Assembly (NCBI RefSeq): GCF_900115735.1
Contig: NZ_FOXO01000012.1
Coordinates: forward strand, 1 to 64,000
Direction: 5' to 3'
Source: Butyrivibrio proteoclasticus
GTDB lineage: Bacteria > Bacillota > Clostridia > Lachnospirales > Lachnospiraceae
Length of the DNA stretch: 64,000 nucleotides
The notes below the pieces were generated by a model. It was given only the letters and a program-made list of their open reading frames with translations. It was not told the origin of the DNA and did no database searches. Both the position numbers and the translations under genes were made by a program. Below, one piece after another: positions 8,826 to 18,594 of the stretch; position 1 is the stretch's first letter; each line of letters begins with the position of its first letter.

Positions 8826-9656
8826 TTAGATCAACATTTTTCCCATTTCATATATAGACTCAAAAATAGCATCAGGCTTAACATCAGAATTTTCGACGTC
8901 CGAAAGCTGGCACTCCCCTGTTAGAACCAGTATTCCTTTAGCTCCATTATTAACTCCGGTGGCTACATCCGTATAAATTCTGTCTCCAACAAAAGCTATC
9001 TTCTCTTTTGGAACCTTTGTTGCATCAACTATCATATCAACTGTTTCTTTAAAAGGTTTACCAACAAATCTTGGCTGTTCACCGGTAGATAGTTCAATAG
9101 CCTTGCATATAGCTCCGCAATCAGGAATAAATCCGTTTGGCATAGGACAATTTATATCCAGATGTGTAGCCAGAAAAAGAGCTCCCTCCCTGATATAAGT
9201 GCAGGCATTGGAAAGCTTTCTGAAATCCAGTGTTTTATCAAAACCAACCACCACAATATCCGGCCTTTTATCAAGATTATCAGGCTCAAGCGCATCCTCA
9301 TTGTTGCGGTTAAAAAGCTCGATCCCCGCCTCTAAAAAGCTATCTTCCAAGGGCTTTGGCCCAAGCAGATATACGCTCTTTCCGTCATAATTACTCTTCA
9401 AAAATCTTATCATCACATCACCTGATGTCATGATCTGATCTTTTTTAATAAAGCACTTCATACCGGCAAGTTTCTCTATGTATTTGTCTGAATTTGTAGA
9501 TGAATTATTGGTAAAAAACATATAGCTTTTGCCGGCTTTTTTTACTGCTTCCAAAAACTCTAAAGATCCATCAATAATATTGTTTCCCAAGTAAAAAGTC
9601 CCATCCATATCAAGGACAAAAAGGTCTATATCTTTTAATATATCAATCTCGCTCAT
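8826..9656 (-). CDS. HAD-IIA (NagD-like) sugar-phosphate phosphatase
   Basis: A 276-residue cytoplasmic hydrolase of the haloacid dehalogenase superfamily, subclass IIA. Motif I is FVLDMDGTFYLG near residue 12, with the nucleophile and acid/base Asp; motif II is MFFTNNSS; the cap lies between; motif III/IV is the Lys in FVGKPF and FVGDRIYTDVATG. Members dephosphorylate nucleotides or sugar phosphates; the substrate here is unknown. It stands alone between the K+ channel gene and the structured repeat. Confidence 0.88.
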   Translation of the reverse strand: MSEIDILKDIDLFVLDMDGTFYLGNNIIDGSLEFLEAVKKAGKSYMFFTNNSSTNSDKYIEKLAGMKCFIKKDQIMTSGDVMIRFLKSNYDGKSVYLLGPKPLEDSFLEAGIELFNRNNEDALEPDNLDKRPDIVVVGFDKTLDFRKLSNACTYIREGALFLATHLDINCPMPNGFIPDCGAICKAIELSTGEQPRFVGKPFKETVDMIVDATKVPKEKIAFVGDRIYTDVATGVNNGAKGILVLTGECQLSDVENSDVKPDAIFESIYEMGKMLI

Positions 9657-9705
9657 AAACTTCTCTCAATTTTCCCGTTGCTACTGTTTAGTTTTGGTCA
9701 TTTAT

Positions 9706-10905
9706 TTACACATTCTTATTAGTAGCGTGTTTCTCGTACAAAAGAACTATATCCCCTGCCCTTATCACAAGGCTACCCTTTGGAATGATTGCCTTGCCAC
9801 GTCTTCTGATCATGAAGATATAACTCTGTCTTGACATATCTATGTCTCTTATAGCCATCCCATTCCATGAATGTCCTTCATTTATAGTTATTTCTTTTAG
9901 CTCAATTGGCTGAATATCCTTGCTCTTCTCGGCGCACATAACAATAATGTCACCGGTTTTCAATACTGTAGAGCCACGTGGAATCAGAGTTTCATTCCCT
10001 CTTTGAATAGCAACTATCATGGCATCCTTTGGAATTCCAATTTCCATTATCTTCTTGTCGGACCATTTATCATTTTCAGAAAGTCTGACCCTTATAAAAT
10101 GGATATTTTCCTCTTCTGCAAATTCTCCCACGGTCTTTAGTCTCTGGTATTGTTCGACAAAGCCGGCAGAAATAATACCTGTAGGAATAGCAACCATTCC
10201 AACACCAAGAAAACTGATTATTATTCCAAGAATCTTACCCATTATTGTAACCGGATAAATATCACCATATCCTACAGTAAGAAGTGTTGATGCCGACCAC
10301 CAGATACCTGAAAATGCGTTTTGGAAAACGTCCGGCTGGGCTTCATGTTCTACACTATACATGCAAAGGCTTGACGCCATCATCAGTATCAAAATGATAA
10401 AAACAGATGCGAGAAGCTGCTGACTCTTTGAAACAATGATCTCGGTAATAACATTGAGCTGATCATAATAGGAATTTATCCTGAAAAGTCTGAGAATCCT
10501 TGCAACTCTAAAGAGCCTGAACACTGTTCCACCCGCAGGGAAAAACACAGGCAGATAATACGGTAGAAATGATAATAGATCTATGATTCCTGCCAAAGAA
10601 GAAATGTATCTAATTGCCGCCTTAGCCCCTGATAGTTTGGGGTATAGTTCAGCCGAAGATATAAGACGCAGTATATAATCTACTGCAAAGAAAAAAGTTG
10701 TAACTGCTTCAATAGCAAGGAGGAGCCCTTTATAGTGCTCCTCCATATAATCAAACGTTATTGCAAATGCAGCAAAAAGATTGAGAACAAGTGCTACAAT
10801 ACTCAAAAAATCATAAAACTTGTTCATGGGTTCATCAATTACTCCAGTGCTAACCATATTAAAAATCTTTGCTCTAACACGGTTTATCTTCACTTTAGTA
10901 ACCAT
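9706..10905 (-). CDS. Voltage-gated-type potassium channel with C-terminal RCK_C/TrkA-C domains
   Basis: A 399-residue membrane protein with a six-helix Kv-like core (residues ~25-260). The voltage-sensor S4 is visible as the arginine-spaced RLFRVARILRLFRI, and the selectivity filter as LLTVGYGD before S6. The cytoplasmic tail has two successive ligand-binding-type TrkA-C units (around GIPKDAMIVAIQRGNETLIPRG and MSRQSYIFMIRRRGKAIIPKG), each ending in a GD(I)IV/L strand. It probably conducts K+ with gating by voltage and a cytoplasmic ligand. A ribosome-binding site (AAAAGGGGGAT) precedes the start. Confidence 0.88.
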   Translation of the reverse strand: MVTKVKINRVRAKIFNMVSTGVIDEPMNKFYDFLSIVALVLNLFAAFAITFDYMEEHYKGLLLAIEAVTTFFFAVDYILRLISSAELYPKLSGAKAAIRYISSLAGIIDLLSFLPYYLPVFFPAGGTVFRLFRVARILRLFRINSYYDQLNVITEIIVSKSQQLLASVFIILILMMASSLCMYSVEHEAQPDVFQNAFSGIWWSASTLLTVGYGDIYPVTIMGKILGIIISFLGVGMVAIPTGIISAGFVEQYQRLKTVGEFAEEENIHFIRVRLSENDKWSDKKIMEIGIPKDAMIVAIQRGNETLIPRGSTVLKTGDIIVMCAEKSKDIQPIELKEITINEGHSWNGMAIRDIDMSRQSYIFMIRRRGKAIIPKGSLVIRAGDIVLLYEKHATNKNV

Positions 10906-10920
10906 TTCCCATCCCCCTTT

Positions 10921-12843
10921 TTACTTTCTGCGTTTACCAAAGCTCTCCATGACAAAGTCACTAACGTCCTGTAAATAATCAATACTTCTCTTCTTGTTTT
11001 CAGCTTTGATATGCTTCTTTTCGGACTTTGATACATTCATTGTATTGCTGTCTTCTCCAACATACCATGCTTTTGTAGACTCTTCACTCTTTATGTTAAG
11101 ACGTCCTACATTTTCAAACTCCGCATTTCCCCTTGCAGAGTGCTTTCTCTCAGCTCTTGTTGCCCTTGAAGCTGAGTTTTTATCAGCTGTCTTATTTCTA
11201 TCCTTTTTTATGCTCTCAACAAGCGCTTCATCTAAATATGTTTTTCCTGTTATTTCATCCTTTGATTTATTTCTTCTCTTAGGTTTTTCAAAAAGAAGCT
11301 CTTCTCTAGGGGATACTTTTTTCTTATCAAGCTTTCTATCAGAGGCTGAAAGCGATCTTCTGCCTTTCCTGTCATCTTTACCGGACTTAAACTTACGTCC
11401 GTCACGGCTCATCCTGCCATCACGCCTTCCACGTCCAAAAGTGCCTTTTCCTCTGTCCTTGTCCCTGTCGCCACGTCTGTGTCCGAAATCAAATACAAGG
11501 TCTTCAATATCTGCGCCCATTTTGAGCTTCATAAATCCGGCTGCAAGCTGTTCTGCAGTATACTCGCCTTCTTCAACCTTCTGATTTACAAACTCAAGAG
11601 CAGATGAAATATCACCATTTTCAATAATATCTATAACTTCAGCAAATACCTTCTGAGACTTAACTCTTGTAATCTCTTTTGCTGACGGTACTTTTCTTTC
11701 CTCAATCTTTGTATGACAAACTTTCTCGATTTCTCTGAGTTTGTACATTTCTCTTCCACCGACAAGAGTAAATGACTGCCCACTTCTGCCGGCACGACCT
11801 GTACGTCCGATTCTGTGAACGTAATACTCTATATCTTCTGGAATATCAAAGTTAAATACAGCTTCTACACCGCTAACATCAATTCCTCTTGCAGCAACGT
11901 CAGTTGCTATAAGGATATTGATCCTTCCACTTCTAAATAAGTTCATTACGGTATCACGCTGGTTCTGTGAAAGATCACCATGAAGTCCATCAGCCTGGTA
12001 TCCCTTGCCCTTAAGGCTTTCAGCAAGCTGATCAACCATTCTTTTTGTGTTGCAGAAAATAAGTGATCTTGAAGGATTGTAATAATCCATAAGTCTTACA
12101 AGGACTTCTTCTTTTGACTTCTGAGGAACTCTGTAATAGCTCTGCTCAATAGCTGCTACAGTAATCTCCTTTGGAGTCATTTTTATGTACTCAGCATCTT
12201 CTTTCTGATATTTCTTTGTGATCTGAAGTATTGCCTCAGGCATTGTAGCAGAGAAAAGAGCTGTCTGTCTTTCTTCAGGCATTCCCTGAAGGATAGTCTC
12301 GATATCATCCCTGAATCCCATATCAAGCATTTCATCAGCTTCATCAAGTACAAGAACCTTTACATCCTTCATCTTCATAGTATGTCTGCGCATGTGGTCC
12401 ATTACTCGTCCCGGAGTTCCAACTACGATCTGAACTCCTGCAGATAAAGCTTTTATCTGTCTTGAGATATCCTGTCCACCATAAACAGCAAGGACTTTTA
12501 TGCCAAACATATACTTAGCAAAATCTCTTATATCATCAGCAGCCTGCATAGCAAGCTCTCTTGTAGGACACAGTACAACTGCCTGCAAATGCTTATTTGC
12601 AGGATCAACCTGCTGCAAAAGTGGAATACCAAATGCGGCAGTTTTACCAGTTCCTGTCTGTGCCTGTCCTATTATATCTTTTCCCTCAAGCATCACAGGT
12701 ATTGCAGCTTTCTGGATTGGTGACATGTACTCAAACCCCATTTCAGAAACTGCTCTTAATATTTTTTCATCAAGACCTGAATCCTCGTATCTTACCTTTT
12801 CCTCCTCGACATTAACAGTATTTTTTTCTAAATCTTTACTCAT
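10921..12843 (-). CDS. DEAD-box ATP-dependent RNA helicase (CshA/DeaD type)
   Basis: A 640-residue helicase that remodels RNA in ribosome assembly, mRNA decay or cold adaptation. Motifs in order: Q motif with SPIQKAAIPVM, Walker A AQTGTGKTAAFG, PTRELA, VLDEADEMLDMGF, SAT, and in the second RecA domain ATDVAARGIDV and HRIGRTGRAG. Residues ~450-640 are a long, basic, low-complexity tail rich in R, G, K and D (for example KGTFGRGRRDGRMSRDGRKF), expected to bind RNA non-specifically. Ribosome-binding site AGGAG is 5 nt upstream. The 5' region carries an unusual set of hairpins (12895-13050). Confidence 0.93.
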   Translation of the reverse strand: MSKDLEKNTVNVEEEKVRYEDSGLDEKILRAVSEMGFEYMSPIQKAAIPVMLEGKDIIGQAQTGTGKTAAFGIPLLQQVDPANKHLQAVVLCPTRELAMQAADDIRDFAKYMFGIKVLAVYGGQDISRQIKALSAGVQIVVGTPGRVMDHMRRHTMKMKDVKVLVLDEADEMLDMGFRDDIETILQGMPEERQTALFSATMPEAILQITKKYQKEDAEYIKMTPKEITVAAIEQSYYRVPQKSKEEVLVRLMDYYNPSRSLIFCNTKRMVDQLAESLKGKGYQADGLHGDLSQNQRDTVMNLFRSGRINILIATDVAARGIDVSGVEAVFNFDIPEDIEYYVHRIGRTGRAGRSGQSFTLVGGREMYKLREIEKVCHTKIEERKVPSAKEITRVKSQKVFAEVIDIIENGDISSALEFVNQKVEEGEYTAEQLAAGFMKLKMGADIEDLVFDFGHRRGDRDKDRGKGTFGRGRRDGRMSRDGRKFKSGKDDRKGRRSLSASDRKLDKKKVSPREELLFEKPKRRNKSKDEITGKTYLDEALVESIKKDRNKTADKNSASRATRAERKHSARGNAEFENVGRLNIKSEESTKAWYVGEDSNTMNVSKSEKKHIKAENKKRSIDYLQDVSDFVMESFGKRRK

Positions 12844-12894
12844 TAAAACTCCTATTTCTGAACATAAAAAAACTAACTTAAATAAACTACATTT

Positions 12895-13050
12895 GAATGC
12901 ATACGGATTGCTCCGCTTCGCTCACGCAATCCTACAAACATTCGGAATTCGCATTATCATGCTACTTCCTCATGTTTGTTCGGTCTTCAAAGTCAAATGA
13001 TCATTAGTGCAAGCACAGAATCATATGACCTTGACTCCCTTTATGCATTC
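12895..13050 (-). repeat. Multi-hairpin intergenic element upstream of the helicase gene
   Basis: Outer arms GAATGCAT/ATGCATTC (12895-12902 and 13043-13050) enclose three hairpins: a GGATTGC/GCAATCC stem at 12905-12932, an ACAAACAT/ATGTTTGT stem at 12934-12979, and an imperfect stem at 12991-13035 with apex AGTGCAAGCAC. The right arm overlaps the pgsA stop codon. The apex also occurs in the 153-bp tandem units near 49 kb. It could be a dispersed element or a structured leader of the helicase mRNA. Confidence 0.65.
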
Positions 13051-13591
13051 ACATCTCTCCACTCATAACATCCTTGTTTTTTACAAGATAATCAACAAGT
13101 GAAATAATTGTAAGAGCCAAAGCAACCCACATAATAACATTTGTAAGAACATGCATTACAGGATGATCAATGTCGGCTATCATAAGAATTACCATTATCA
13201 TCTGGAATGTTGTCTTAAATTTACCCCAATAGCTTGCAGCTATAACTCTTCCATTGTCTGCTGCAATAAGTCTGAATCCACTAATAACAAACTCCCTGGC
13301 AATAATAATGATCACTATCCATGAAGGAATTCGTCCCAGTTCAATAAGCCCTATCATTGCACTACAGACAAGAAGTTTGTCCGCAAGTGGATCCATGAAC
13401 TTGCCAAAATCTGTGATCAGATTGTATTTTCTGGCAATCTTACCATCAAGCATATCTGTAAGACTTGCAATAATAAATATGGCAAGTGCCGTCCATTTAA
13501 AAGCATCATTAGATGGATCAAACAATAAAAAGAATACAAAGAACGGAATTAATATAACTCTCGCAACGGTCAACTTATTCGGTAAATTCAT
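13049..13591 (-). CDS. pgsA: CDP-diacylglycerol--glycerol-3-phosphate 3-phosphatidyltransferase
   Basis: Makes phosphatidylglycerol-phosphate, the committed step to acidic phospholipids, in the membrane. The CDP-alcohol phosphotransferase signature D-G-x(2)-A-R-x(8)-G-x(3)-D-x(3)-D is present as DGKIARKYNLITDFGKFMDPLAD, written here in parts: DGKIAR, then DFGKFMDPLAD. About four or five transmembrane helices, 180 residues. The start at 13591 is set by GGGGAGGAAG 9 nt upstream; a longer start at 13612 would ignore that site. It overlaps the 3' end of rimO by 17 nt, so the two are co-translated. Confidence 0.93.
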   Translation of the reverse strand: MNLPNKLTVARVILIPFFVFFLLFDPSNDAFKWTALAIFIIASLTDMLDGKIARKYNLITDFGKFMDPLADKLLVCSAMIGLIELGRIPSWIVIIIIAREFVISGFRLIAADNGRVIAASYWGKFKTTFQMIMVILMIADIDHPVMHVLTNVIMWVALALTIISLVDYLVKNKDVMSGEM

Positions 13592-14954
13592 ATGTTTCTG
13601 CTTCCTCCCCAACTAAATCATATTCATTAGAACCTGTTATAAGAACCTTTAAAATTGCTCCTGACATAAGATCTTTTTGAACACCGGAAACAAATACGTA
13701 TCCATCAATATCCGGTGCATCCTTATATGTCCTTCCTACATATGTAAATCCGTCAAGACTGCTGGCCTCTTCGTCAACTATTTTTCCTTCTATGATAACA
13801 TCAACAGTTTTTCCAACCATGGAATCGGCTCCTTCAAATGCTATCTGCTGCTGAAGTTTCATAAGCTTATTCCTTCTGGTTGTCTTAACTCTTTCAGAAA
13901 CCTGATCAGGCATTGTAGCTGCCGGTGTATCCTCTTCCTGTGAATATGTGAATACTCCAAGTCTGTCAAATCGAAGGTCTTCCACGAGCTTCATTGTCTC
14001 ATTGTGGTCTTTCGCAGTTTCACCTGGGAACCCACTAATAAGAGTAGTTCTAAGGCAAATGTCAGGAATTTCTTCCCTGAGATGTCTTACAAGTTCTCTT
14101 ATTTCAGCATTATTGGTTTTTCTTCCCATTTTTTTAAGTATTGCATCAGAGCCTGACTGAATCGGAAGATCAAGATAATGGCATATCTTAGGCTCATTCT
14201 TAATGGTCTGAATAAGCTCCTCGTTAATTTCTTCAGGATAACAGTAAAGAACCCTTATCCATTTAAATCCATCAATCTCACACAGCCTATGTAACAATTC
14301 AGGAAGCTTTTTCTCTCCATAGATATCAGTTCCATAAAGCGTAGTTTCCTGTGCAACAACCAAAAGCTCTGTTACACCTGCATCAGCAAGATTTCTGGCA
14401 TCCTTAAGAAGATCTTCCATAGGAATACTCCTGTAAGAGCCTCTCACCTTAGGAATGATGCAGTATGTACAGCGTTTGTCACAACCTTCTGCAATCTTAA
14501 GGTAGTTGTACACTCCGCCTGTTGTCAAAACTCTCTTGTGCCCACCTGTCTGAAGTTTGTTAACATCATCAAAATAGTTTTTGTGATAAAAGAGCTCATT
14601 TTTCTTTATTGTTTCATCAAGAGCCTGAACAATTTTGTCGATAGACGATATACCAAGAATCATATCAACTTCAGGTATTTCTTTCTGGATTTCATCCTGA
14701 TATCTTTGTCCAAGGCATCCGGTAACGATCAAAGCTTTATACTTTCCGCTTTTCCTGTATTCCGCCATTTCAAGGATAGTATTGATACTTTCCTCTTTCG
14801 CATCACCAATAAAGCAGCAGGTGTTAACAACTGCTGCTTCGGCTTCATTGGTGTCATCTGTAAAATCATAACCATAACTTTCGAGCATACCGAGCATTAC
14901 CTCAGTATCAACTCTGTTTTTGTCACAACCAAGTGACACAAATAATATCTTCAT
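13575..14954 (-). CDS. rimO: Ribosomal protein S12 methylthiotransferase
   Basis: A radical-SAM enzyme that methylthiolates an Asp of ribosomal protein S12. 459 residues in the usual order: an N-terminal MTTase domain with three cluster cysteines (SLGCDKNRVD, NTCCFIGDAKEES, TGCLGQRY), the radical-SAM motif CDKRCTYCIIPKVRG near residue 160, and a C-terminal TRAM domain. The combination GCDKNRVDTE and ESI distinguishes RimO from MiaB. It follows rpoZ by 12 nt and precedes pgsA. Confidence 0.93.
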   Translation of the reverse strand: MKILFVSLGCDKNRVDTEVMLGMLESYGYDFTDDTNEAEAAVVNTCCFIGDAKEESINTILEMAEYRKSGKYKALIVTGCLGQRYQDEIQKEIPEVDMILGISSIDKIVQALDETIKKNELFYHKNYFDDVNKLQTGGHKRVLTTGGVYNYLKIAEGCDKRCTYCIIPKVRGSYRSIPMEDLLKDARNLADAGVTELLVVAQETTLYGTDIYGEKKLPELLHRLCEIDGFKWIRVLYCYPEEINEELIQTIKNEPKICHYLDLPIQSGSDAILKKMGRKTNNAEIRELVRHLREEIPDICLRTTLISGFPGETAKDHNETMKLVEDLRFDRLGVFTYSQEEDTPAATMPDQVSERVKTTRRNKLMKLQQQIAFEGADSMVGKTVDVIIEGKIVDEEASSLDGFTYVGRTYKDAPDIDGYVFVSGVQKDLMSGAILKVLITGSNEYDLVGEEAETYEFTE

Positions 14955-14966
14955 ATCTCTTTAAAA

Positions 14967-15257
14967 TTACTCTTCTGTGTTTTCTGTCTCTTCTTCGTCA
15001 GTTGCTTCCTCAAGCTTGGACTTCTCTTCATCTGTAAGGATTCTAAGAGTATCCTGATTCATTTCCTCTACAGCGATTGAAAGAGGCTTCTGTTTGTCCT
15101 TTACCTTAACCATTGGCTCATCACCTGCAATGATCTGTCTTGCTCTTTTTGATGTTGCCATAACAATCGAATATCTTGAGCTGATAACTGGCTCTTCGCC
15201 TTCCTCAACCCCTTTGTTTACTACATTCATTAAATCTACATATGAAGGATGTATCAT
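14967..15257 (-). CDS. rpoZ: DNA-directed RNA polymerase subunit omega
   Basis: A 96-residue small RNA-polymerase subunit. The core MIHPSYVDLMNVV followed by SSRYSIVMATSKRARQI is the omega helix pair that clamps the beta' C terminus. The tail is very acidic (EEATDEEETENTEE). The ATG at 15257 has AGAAAGGA upstream; a longer frame to 15308 has no coding character. It lies in the classic yicC-remA-gmk-rpoZ order. Confidence 0.93.
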   Translation of the reverse strand: MIHPSYVDLMNVVNKGVEEGEEPVISSRYSIVMATSKRARQIIAGDEPMVKVKDKQKPLSIAVEEMNQDTLRILTDEEKSKLEEATDEEETENTEE

Positions 15258-15336
15258 AATGTTCCTTTCTGCGTGGTACGCAACACATAATATTTGTTTA
15301 TTTAACAAAGCTTTTTACAGCTCTGATCTTAACTAT

Positions 15337-15957
15337 TTAAAACTTTCCCAGCTGTTCTCTCATCTCATTGATAAAATCGGCATTTCTGTCAGGAGTGTTA
15401 TGAGCTGACCCGATGATCTCATGAACCTTTTCAACACATTCATCAAGGTCATCATTGACTACGATGTAGTCGTATTTTTCAATTCCAACAGCTTCTTCTT
15501 TTGCTCTTGCCAAACGCTTGGCAATAACTTCATCAGTTTCTGTCCCTCTGCCGCGAAGTCTCTTTTCGAGAACCTGTGCTGATGGCGGCATCACAAACAG
15601 TAATACAGCATCACTATACTGTTCTTTTATCTGAAGGGCTCCCTGAATCTCTATCTCGAGAATTACATCAATTCCCTGAGATAATTTTTCTTCAACGTAT
15701 TTCCTTGGAGTGCCGTAATAGTTATTAACATATTTAGCATGCTCAATAAGGCCGTTCTCAGCAATAAGCTTTTCAAACTCTTCAGTGGTAATAAAGAAAT
15801 ACTCTCTGCCGTTTTCCTCACCCTCTCTTGGGTTTCTTGTTGTGGCTGAGATAGAAAGAGCATACTGATCATACCTTTTTGTCAGCTCTTTCATAATGGT
15901 TCCCTTTCCTGCTCCTGAGAACCCTGAAACAACAATAATAATTCCTTTACGTTTCAT
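15337..15957 (-). CDS. gmk: Guanylate kinase
   Basis: Phosphorylates GMP to GDP in the cytoplasm. A 206-residue enzyme with P-loop VSGFSGAGKGTIMKEL, the GMP-binding SATTRNPREGEENGREYFF segment, and the LEIEIQGALQIK and RLRGRGTETDEVIAKRL regions. The start is taken at 15957 (MKRKGIIIVVSG), which overlaps the remA stop by 11 nt; longer upstream frames overlap remA entirely and are artefacts. The ribosome-binding site is weak (CAGG adjoining the ATG), so translation may depend on coupling to remA. Confidence 0.94.
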   Translation of the reverse strand: MKRKGIIIVVSGFSGAGKGTIMKELTKRYDQYALSISATTRNPREGEENGREYFFITTEEFEKLIAENGLIEHAKYVNNYYGTPRKYVEEKLSQGIDVILEIEIQGALQIKEQYSDAVLLFVMPPSAQVLEKRLRGRGTETDEVIAKRLARAKEEAVGIEKYDYIVVNDDLDECVEKVHEIIGSAHNTPDRNADFINEMREQLGKF

Positions 15958-16210
15958 CCTGACTATTCTCACTCTCTGATATAGCTCTGTTACATATGGT
16001 TTCCGGCAAAAGAGCTGATAATACAAGCATACCATTTTCCATAACAAGTACTGCCTTGGTCTTACGTCCCTGAGTAGCATCAACGCTTTTTCCCTCTTCA
16101 CGGGCTTTCTGAACCATGCGCTTGACCGGCGCAGCATCAGGACTAACAATGCTTATTATTTTGTCTGCATTAACAATATTGCCAAATCCAATGTGAATGA
16201 GTTTATTCAA
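15947..16210 (-). CDS. remA: RemA-family extracellular matrix regulator (DUF370)
   Basis: An 87-residue DNA-binding protein; B. subtilis RemA activates biofilm matrix and osmoprotection genes. The conserved core is visible: IHIGFGNIVNADKIISIVSPDAAPVKRMVQ, given here in parts as HIGFGNIVNADKIISI and SPDAAP(V)KR, then the G-R-KTKAVLVM strand. It overlaps yicC by 8 nt at its start and gmk at its end, an arrangement shared with Bacillus. Confidence 0.93.
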   Translation of the reverse strand: MNKLIHIGFGNIVNADKIISIVSPDAAPVKRMVQKAREEGKSVDATQGRKTKAVLVMENGMLVLSALLPETICNRAISESENSQDET

Positions 16211-17090
16211 TGTTTTGTATCTGCTCCCTTACTTTTTCAATATCTGTCTTAAGAGCAATTCCTCTGTCTGAGATCTTAAGATCTGTAGACTTTGAAAGAA
16301 TTGTATTTGCTTCTCTGTTCATCTCCTGTGCAAGGAAATCGAGTTTTCTACCAATGCCATCCTTGTCATCACCCTTTAAAAGGGTATCCTTTGTAGCTCC
16401 GATATGGCTGCGAAGTCTTGTTATCTCTTCATCCACGCAAATCTTATCTGCATAAATAGTAACTTCCATCGCAAGTCTGTTTTCATCAATCTGCTTATCC
16501 TCAAGAAGATCCTGTATCTTCTCACGAAGCTTATCCTTATACTCCTTGATGATCTCCGGTGAACGTTCAGCAATATACTCTACATTCTCCATCATTCCAT
16601 CAAGTTTATCTGTGAGATCTTTACATAAAAACTCGCCTTCTCTAGCTCTTGACTCCATGAATTGCTTTCCCGCACCCTCAAGAGCCTTCATAAGGCCGCT
16701 TAAAACTTCTTCTTCATTGAGTTCTTCCTCTTCCATTGTAAAAACTTCAGGAAATCTTGAAAGAACAGAAATCCTCACATCATTATCAAGGCCAAAATCT
16801 CCGGCCATTTCATTGAGATATGAATAATACTCCTGTGCAATAGCCTTATTGTATTTTACCTTTGTCTCTGATTCAGAAAAATCTTCATAACTAATGAAAA
16901 CATCGACCTTACCGCGCTTCATGTAGTTCTTAAGTTCGCTGCGGATTGCAGCCTCAAATGCATTAAACTTTTTTGGCATCTTGATATTAATATCAAGATA
17001 GCGGTTATTTACTGATTTAAGCTCTACAATATACTTGCGATTTCCTTCTGTAATCTCACTTCTGCCAAAACCTGTCATGCTGCAGACCAT
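16203..17090 (-). CDS. yicC: YicC/YloC-family endoribonuclease
   Basis: A 295-residue protein of the YicC family, which cleaves RNA (in E. coli it targets the small RNA RyhB). Conserved parts are the N-terminal SMTGFGRSE, VELKSVNNRYLDI, RGKVDVFI, and the C-terminal GIGRKLDFLAQEMNREANTI with the family helix-turn. The start at ATG 17090 is set by GGGGGAT 6 nt upstream. First gene of the yicC-remA-gmk-rpoZ-rimO-pgsA run, which has its own strong promoter. Confidence 0.92.
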   Translation of the reverse strand: MVCSMTGFGRSEITEGNRKYIVELKSVNNRYLDINIKMPKKFNAFEAAIRSELKNYMKRGKVDVFISYEDFSESETKVKYNKAIAQEYYSYLNEMAGDFGLDNDVRISVLSRFPEVFTMEEEELNEEEVLSGLMKALEGAGKQFMESRAREGEFLCKDLTDKLDGMMENVEYIAERSPEIIKEYKDKLREKIQDLLEDKQIDENRLAMEVTIYADKICVDEEITRLRSHIGATKDTLLKGDDKDGIGRKLDFLAQEMNREANTILSKSTDLKISDRGIALKTDIEKVREQIQNIE

Positions 17091-17130
17091 TATCAAATCC
17101 CCCTTATTTGGGCATAGTTATACAAAAGTT

Positions 17131-17159
17131 ATTATAATATATCGCAATATAACGGTCAA
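17131..17159 (-). promoter_or_regulatory. Strong promoter of the yicC-remA-gmk-rpoZ operon
   Basis: On the minus strand, TTGACC (17154-17159), 17 bp, perfect TATAAT (17131-17136). A second overlapping TTGACA lies just upstream, beside the PFL gene stop codon at 17166. Confidence 0.8.
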
Positions 17160-17165
17160 TGTCAA

Positions 17166-18530
17166 TCAGTTCTTAAAACTGTGAACCGGCGCCGGTATTC
17201 TACCGCCTCTGTTAACGAAATTGTCACAGGAGAACTGGTTAACCGGCATTATCGGGGCATAGCCTAAAAGGCCGCCGAATTCCACTGTCTCGCCAACGCC
17301 TTTTCCAATTACAGGAATAAGACGTACAGCTGTAGTCTTCTGATTGATCATTCCGATTGCCATTTCATCTGCAATGATTCCTGCAATTGTTGTATCCTTT
17401 GTATCTCCAGGAACTGCAATCATATCAAGGCCTACTGAGCAGACACATGTCATAGCCTCAAGTTTTTCAAGTGTAAGCGCTCCTGCTTCTACAGCATTTA
17501 TCATTCCCTGATCTTCACTTACAGGAATAAATGCTCCTGAAAGGCCACCAACGTAAGAAGATGCCATTACTCCGCCTTTTTTTACCTGATCATTCAAAAG
17601 AGCAAGTGCTGCTGTTGTACCAGGCGCACCCGCATGTTCAACACCAATCTCATGAAGAATGTCAGCGACACTATCGCCAATAGCCGGTGTTGGTGCAAGA
17701 GAAAGATCAATGATTCCAAACGGAACTCCAAGTCTCTTAGATGCTTCCTGAGCTACAAGCTGGCCTACTCTTGTAACTTTAAATGCAGTCTTTTTAATAG
17801 TTTCGCAGAGAACTTCAAAGTTCTCTCCCCTTACTTTTTCAAGGGCAGTCTTAACAACGCCAGGCCCGGAAACGCCGACATTTATTATCTTGTCAGCTTC
17901 TGTAACACCGTGGAACGCCCCTGCCATGAAAGGATTGTCATCAGGAGCATTACAGAAAACGACAAGTTTGGCACATCCAAGGGAATCCTTTTCCTTTGTA
18001 GCCTCAGCTGTCTTTTTTACTATTGTGCCCATAAGGCGAACTGCATCCATATTGATGCCTGTCTTTGTCGATCCAACATTTACAGATGAGCATACGACAT
18101 CAGTTGAAGCAAGTGCCTCAGGTATTGACTCAATAAGAAGTCTGTCCGCGTCTGTCATTCCCTTACTTACAAGTGCAGAATAGCCTCCGATAAAGTTAAC
18201 TCCTACCGCCTTGGCTACCTTGTCTAAAGTCTTGGCAATTTTGACAAAGTCAGAAGGTTCCTTGCATGCTGCCCCGCCAACAAGTGCTATAGGTGTTATT
18301 GATATTCTTTTATTTACAATAGGGATTCCATATTCACGAGAAATCTGATCGCCGGTTCTAACAAGATCCTTAGCGGTCTCATAGATTTTGTTATAGATAT
18401 TATCACAGAGCTTGTTCAAATCTGATGTAATACAATCCAAAAGGCTGATACCAAGAGTAATTGTCCTTACATCAAGATTTTCTTTTTCTATCATTTCGTT
18501 GGTCTCAATGACCTCATTTACATTTATCAT
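17166..18530 (-). CDS. PFL family protein (UPF0210/DUF711)
   Basis: A 454-residue protein of the UPF0210 family, a pyruvate-formate-lyase-like fold of unknown function, almost always next to an ACT-domain UPF0237 gene, as here. Visible family stretches include [33 protein letters not shown] and [18 protein letters not shown]. The start at 18530 ([13 protein letters not shown]) has AAAGGTG upstream and gives the family length; an ATG at 18548 is less likely. Probably co-transcribed with the ACT gene 64 nt upstream. Confidence 0.9.
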   Translation of the reverse strand: MINVNEVIETNEMIEKENLDVRTITLGISLLDCITSDLNKLCDNIYNKIYETAKDLVRTGDQISREYGIPIVNKRISITPIALVGGAACKEPSDFVKIAKTLDKVAKAVGVNFIGGYSALVSKGMTDADRLLIESIPEALASTDVVCSSVNVGSTKTGINMDAVRLMGTIVKKTAEATKEKDSLGCAKLVVFCNAPDDNPFMAGAFHGVTEADKIINVGVSGPGVVKTALEKVRGENFEVLCETIKKTAFKVTRVGQLVAQEASKRLGVPFGIIDLSLAPTPAIGDSVADILHEIGVEHAGAPGTTAALALLNDQVKKGGVMASSYVGGLSGAFIPVSEDQGMINAVEAGALTLEKLEAMTCVCSVGLDMIAVPGDTKDTTIAGIIADEMAIGMINQKTTAVRLIPVIGKGVGETVEFGGLLGYAPIMPVNQFSCDNFVNRGGRIPAPVHSFKN

Positions 18531-18594
18531 TTTGTCACCTTTCATCATAGGGAAGTTATGGATCTAATAAAATAAGAATGCTTTAAATAAGCAC

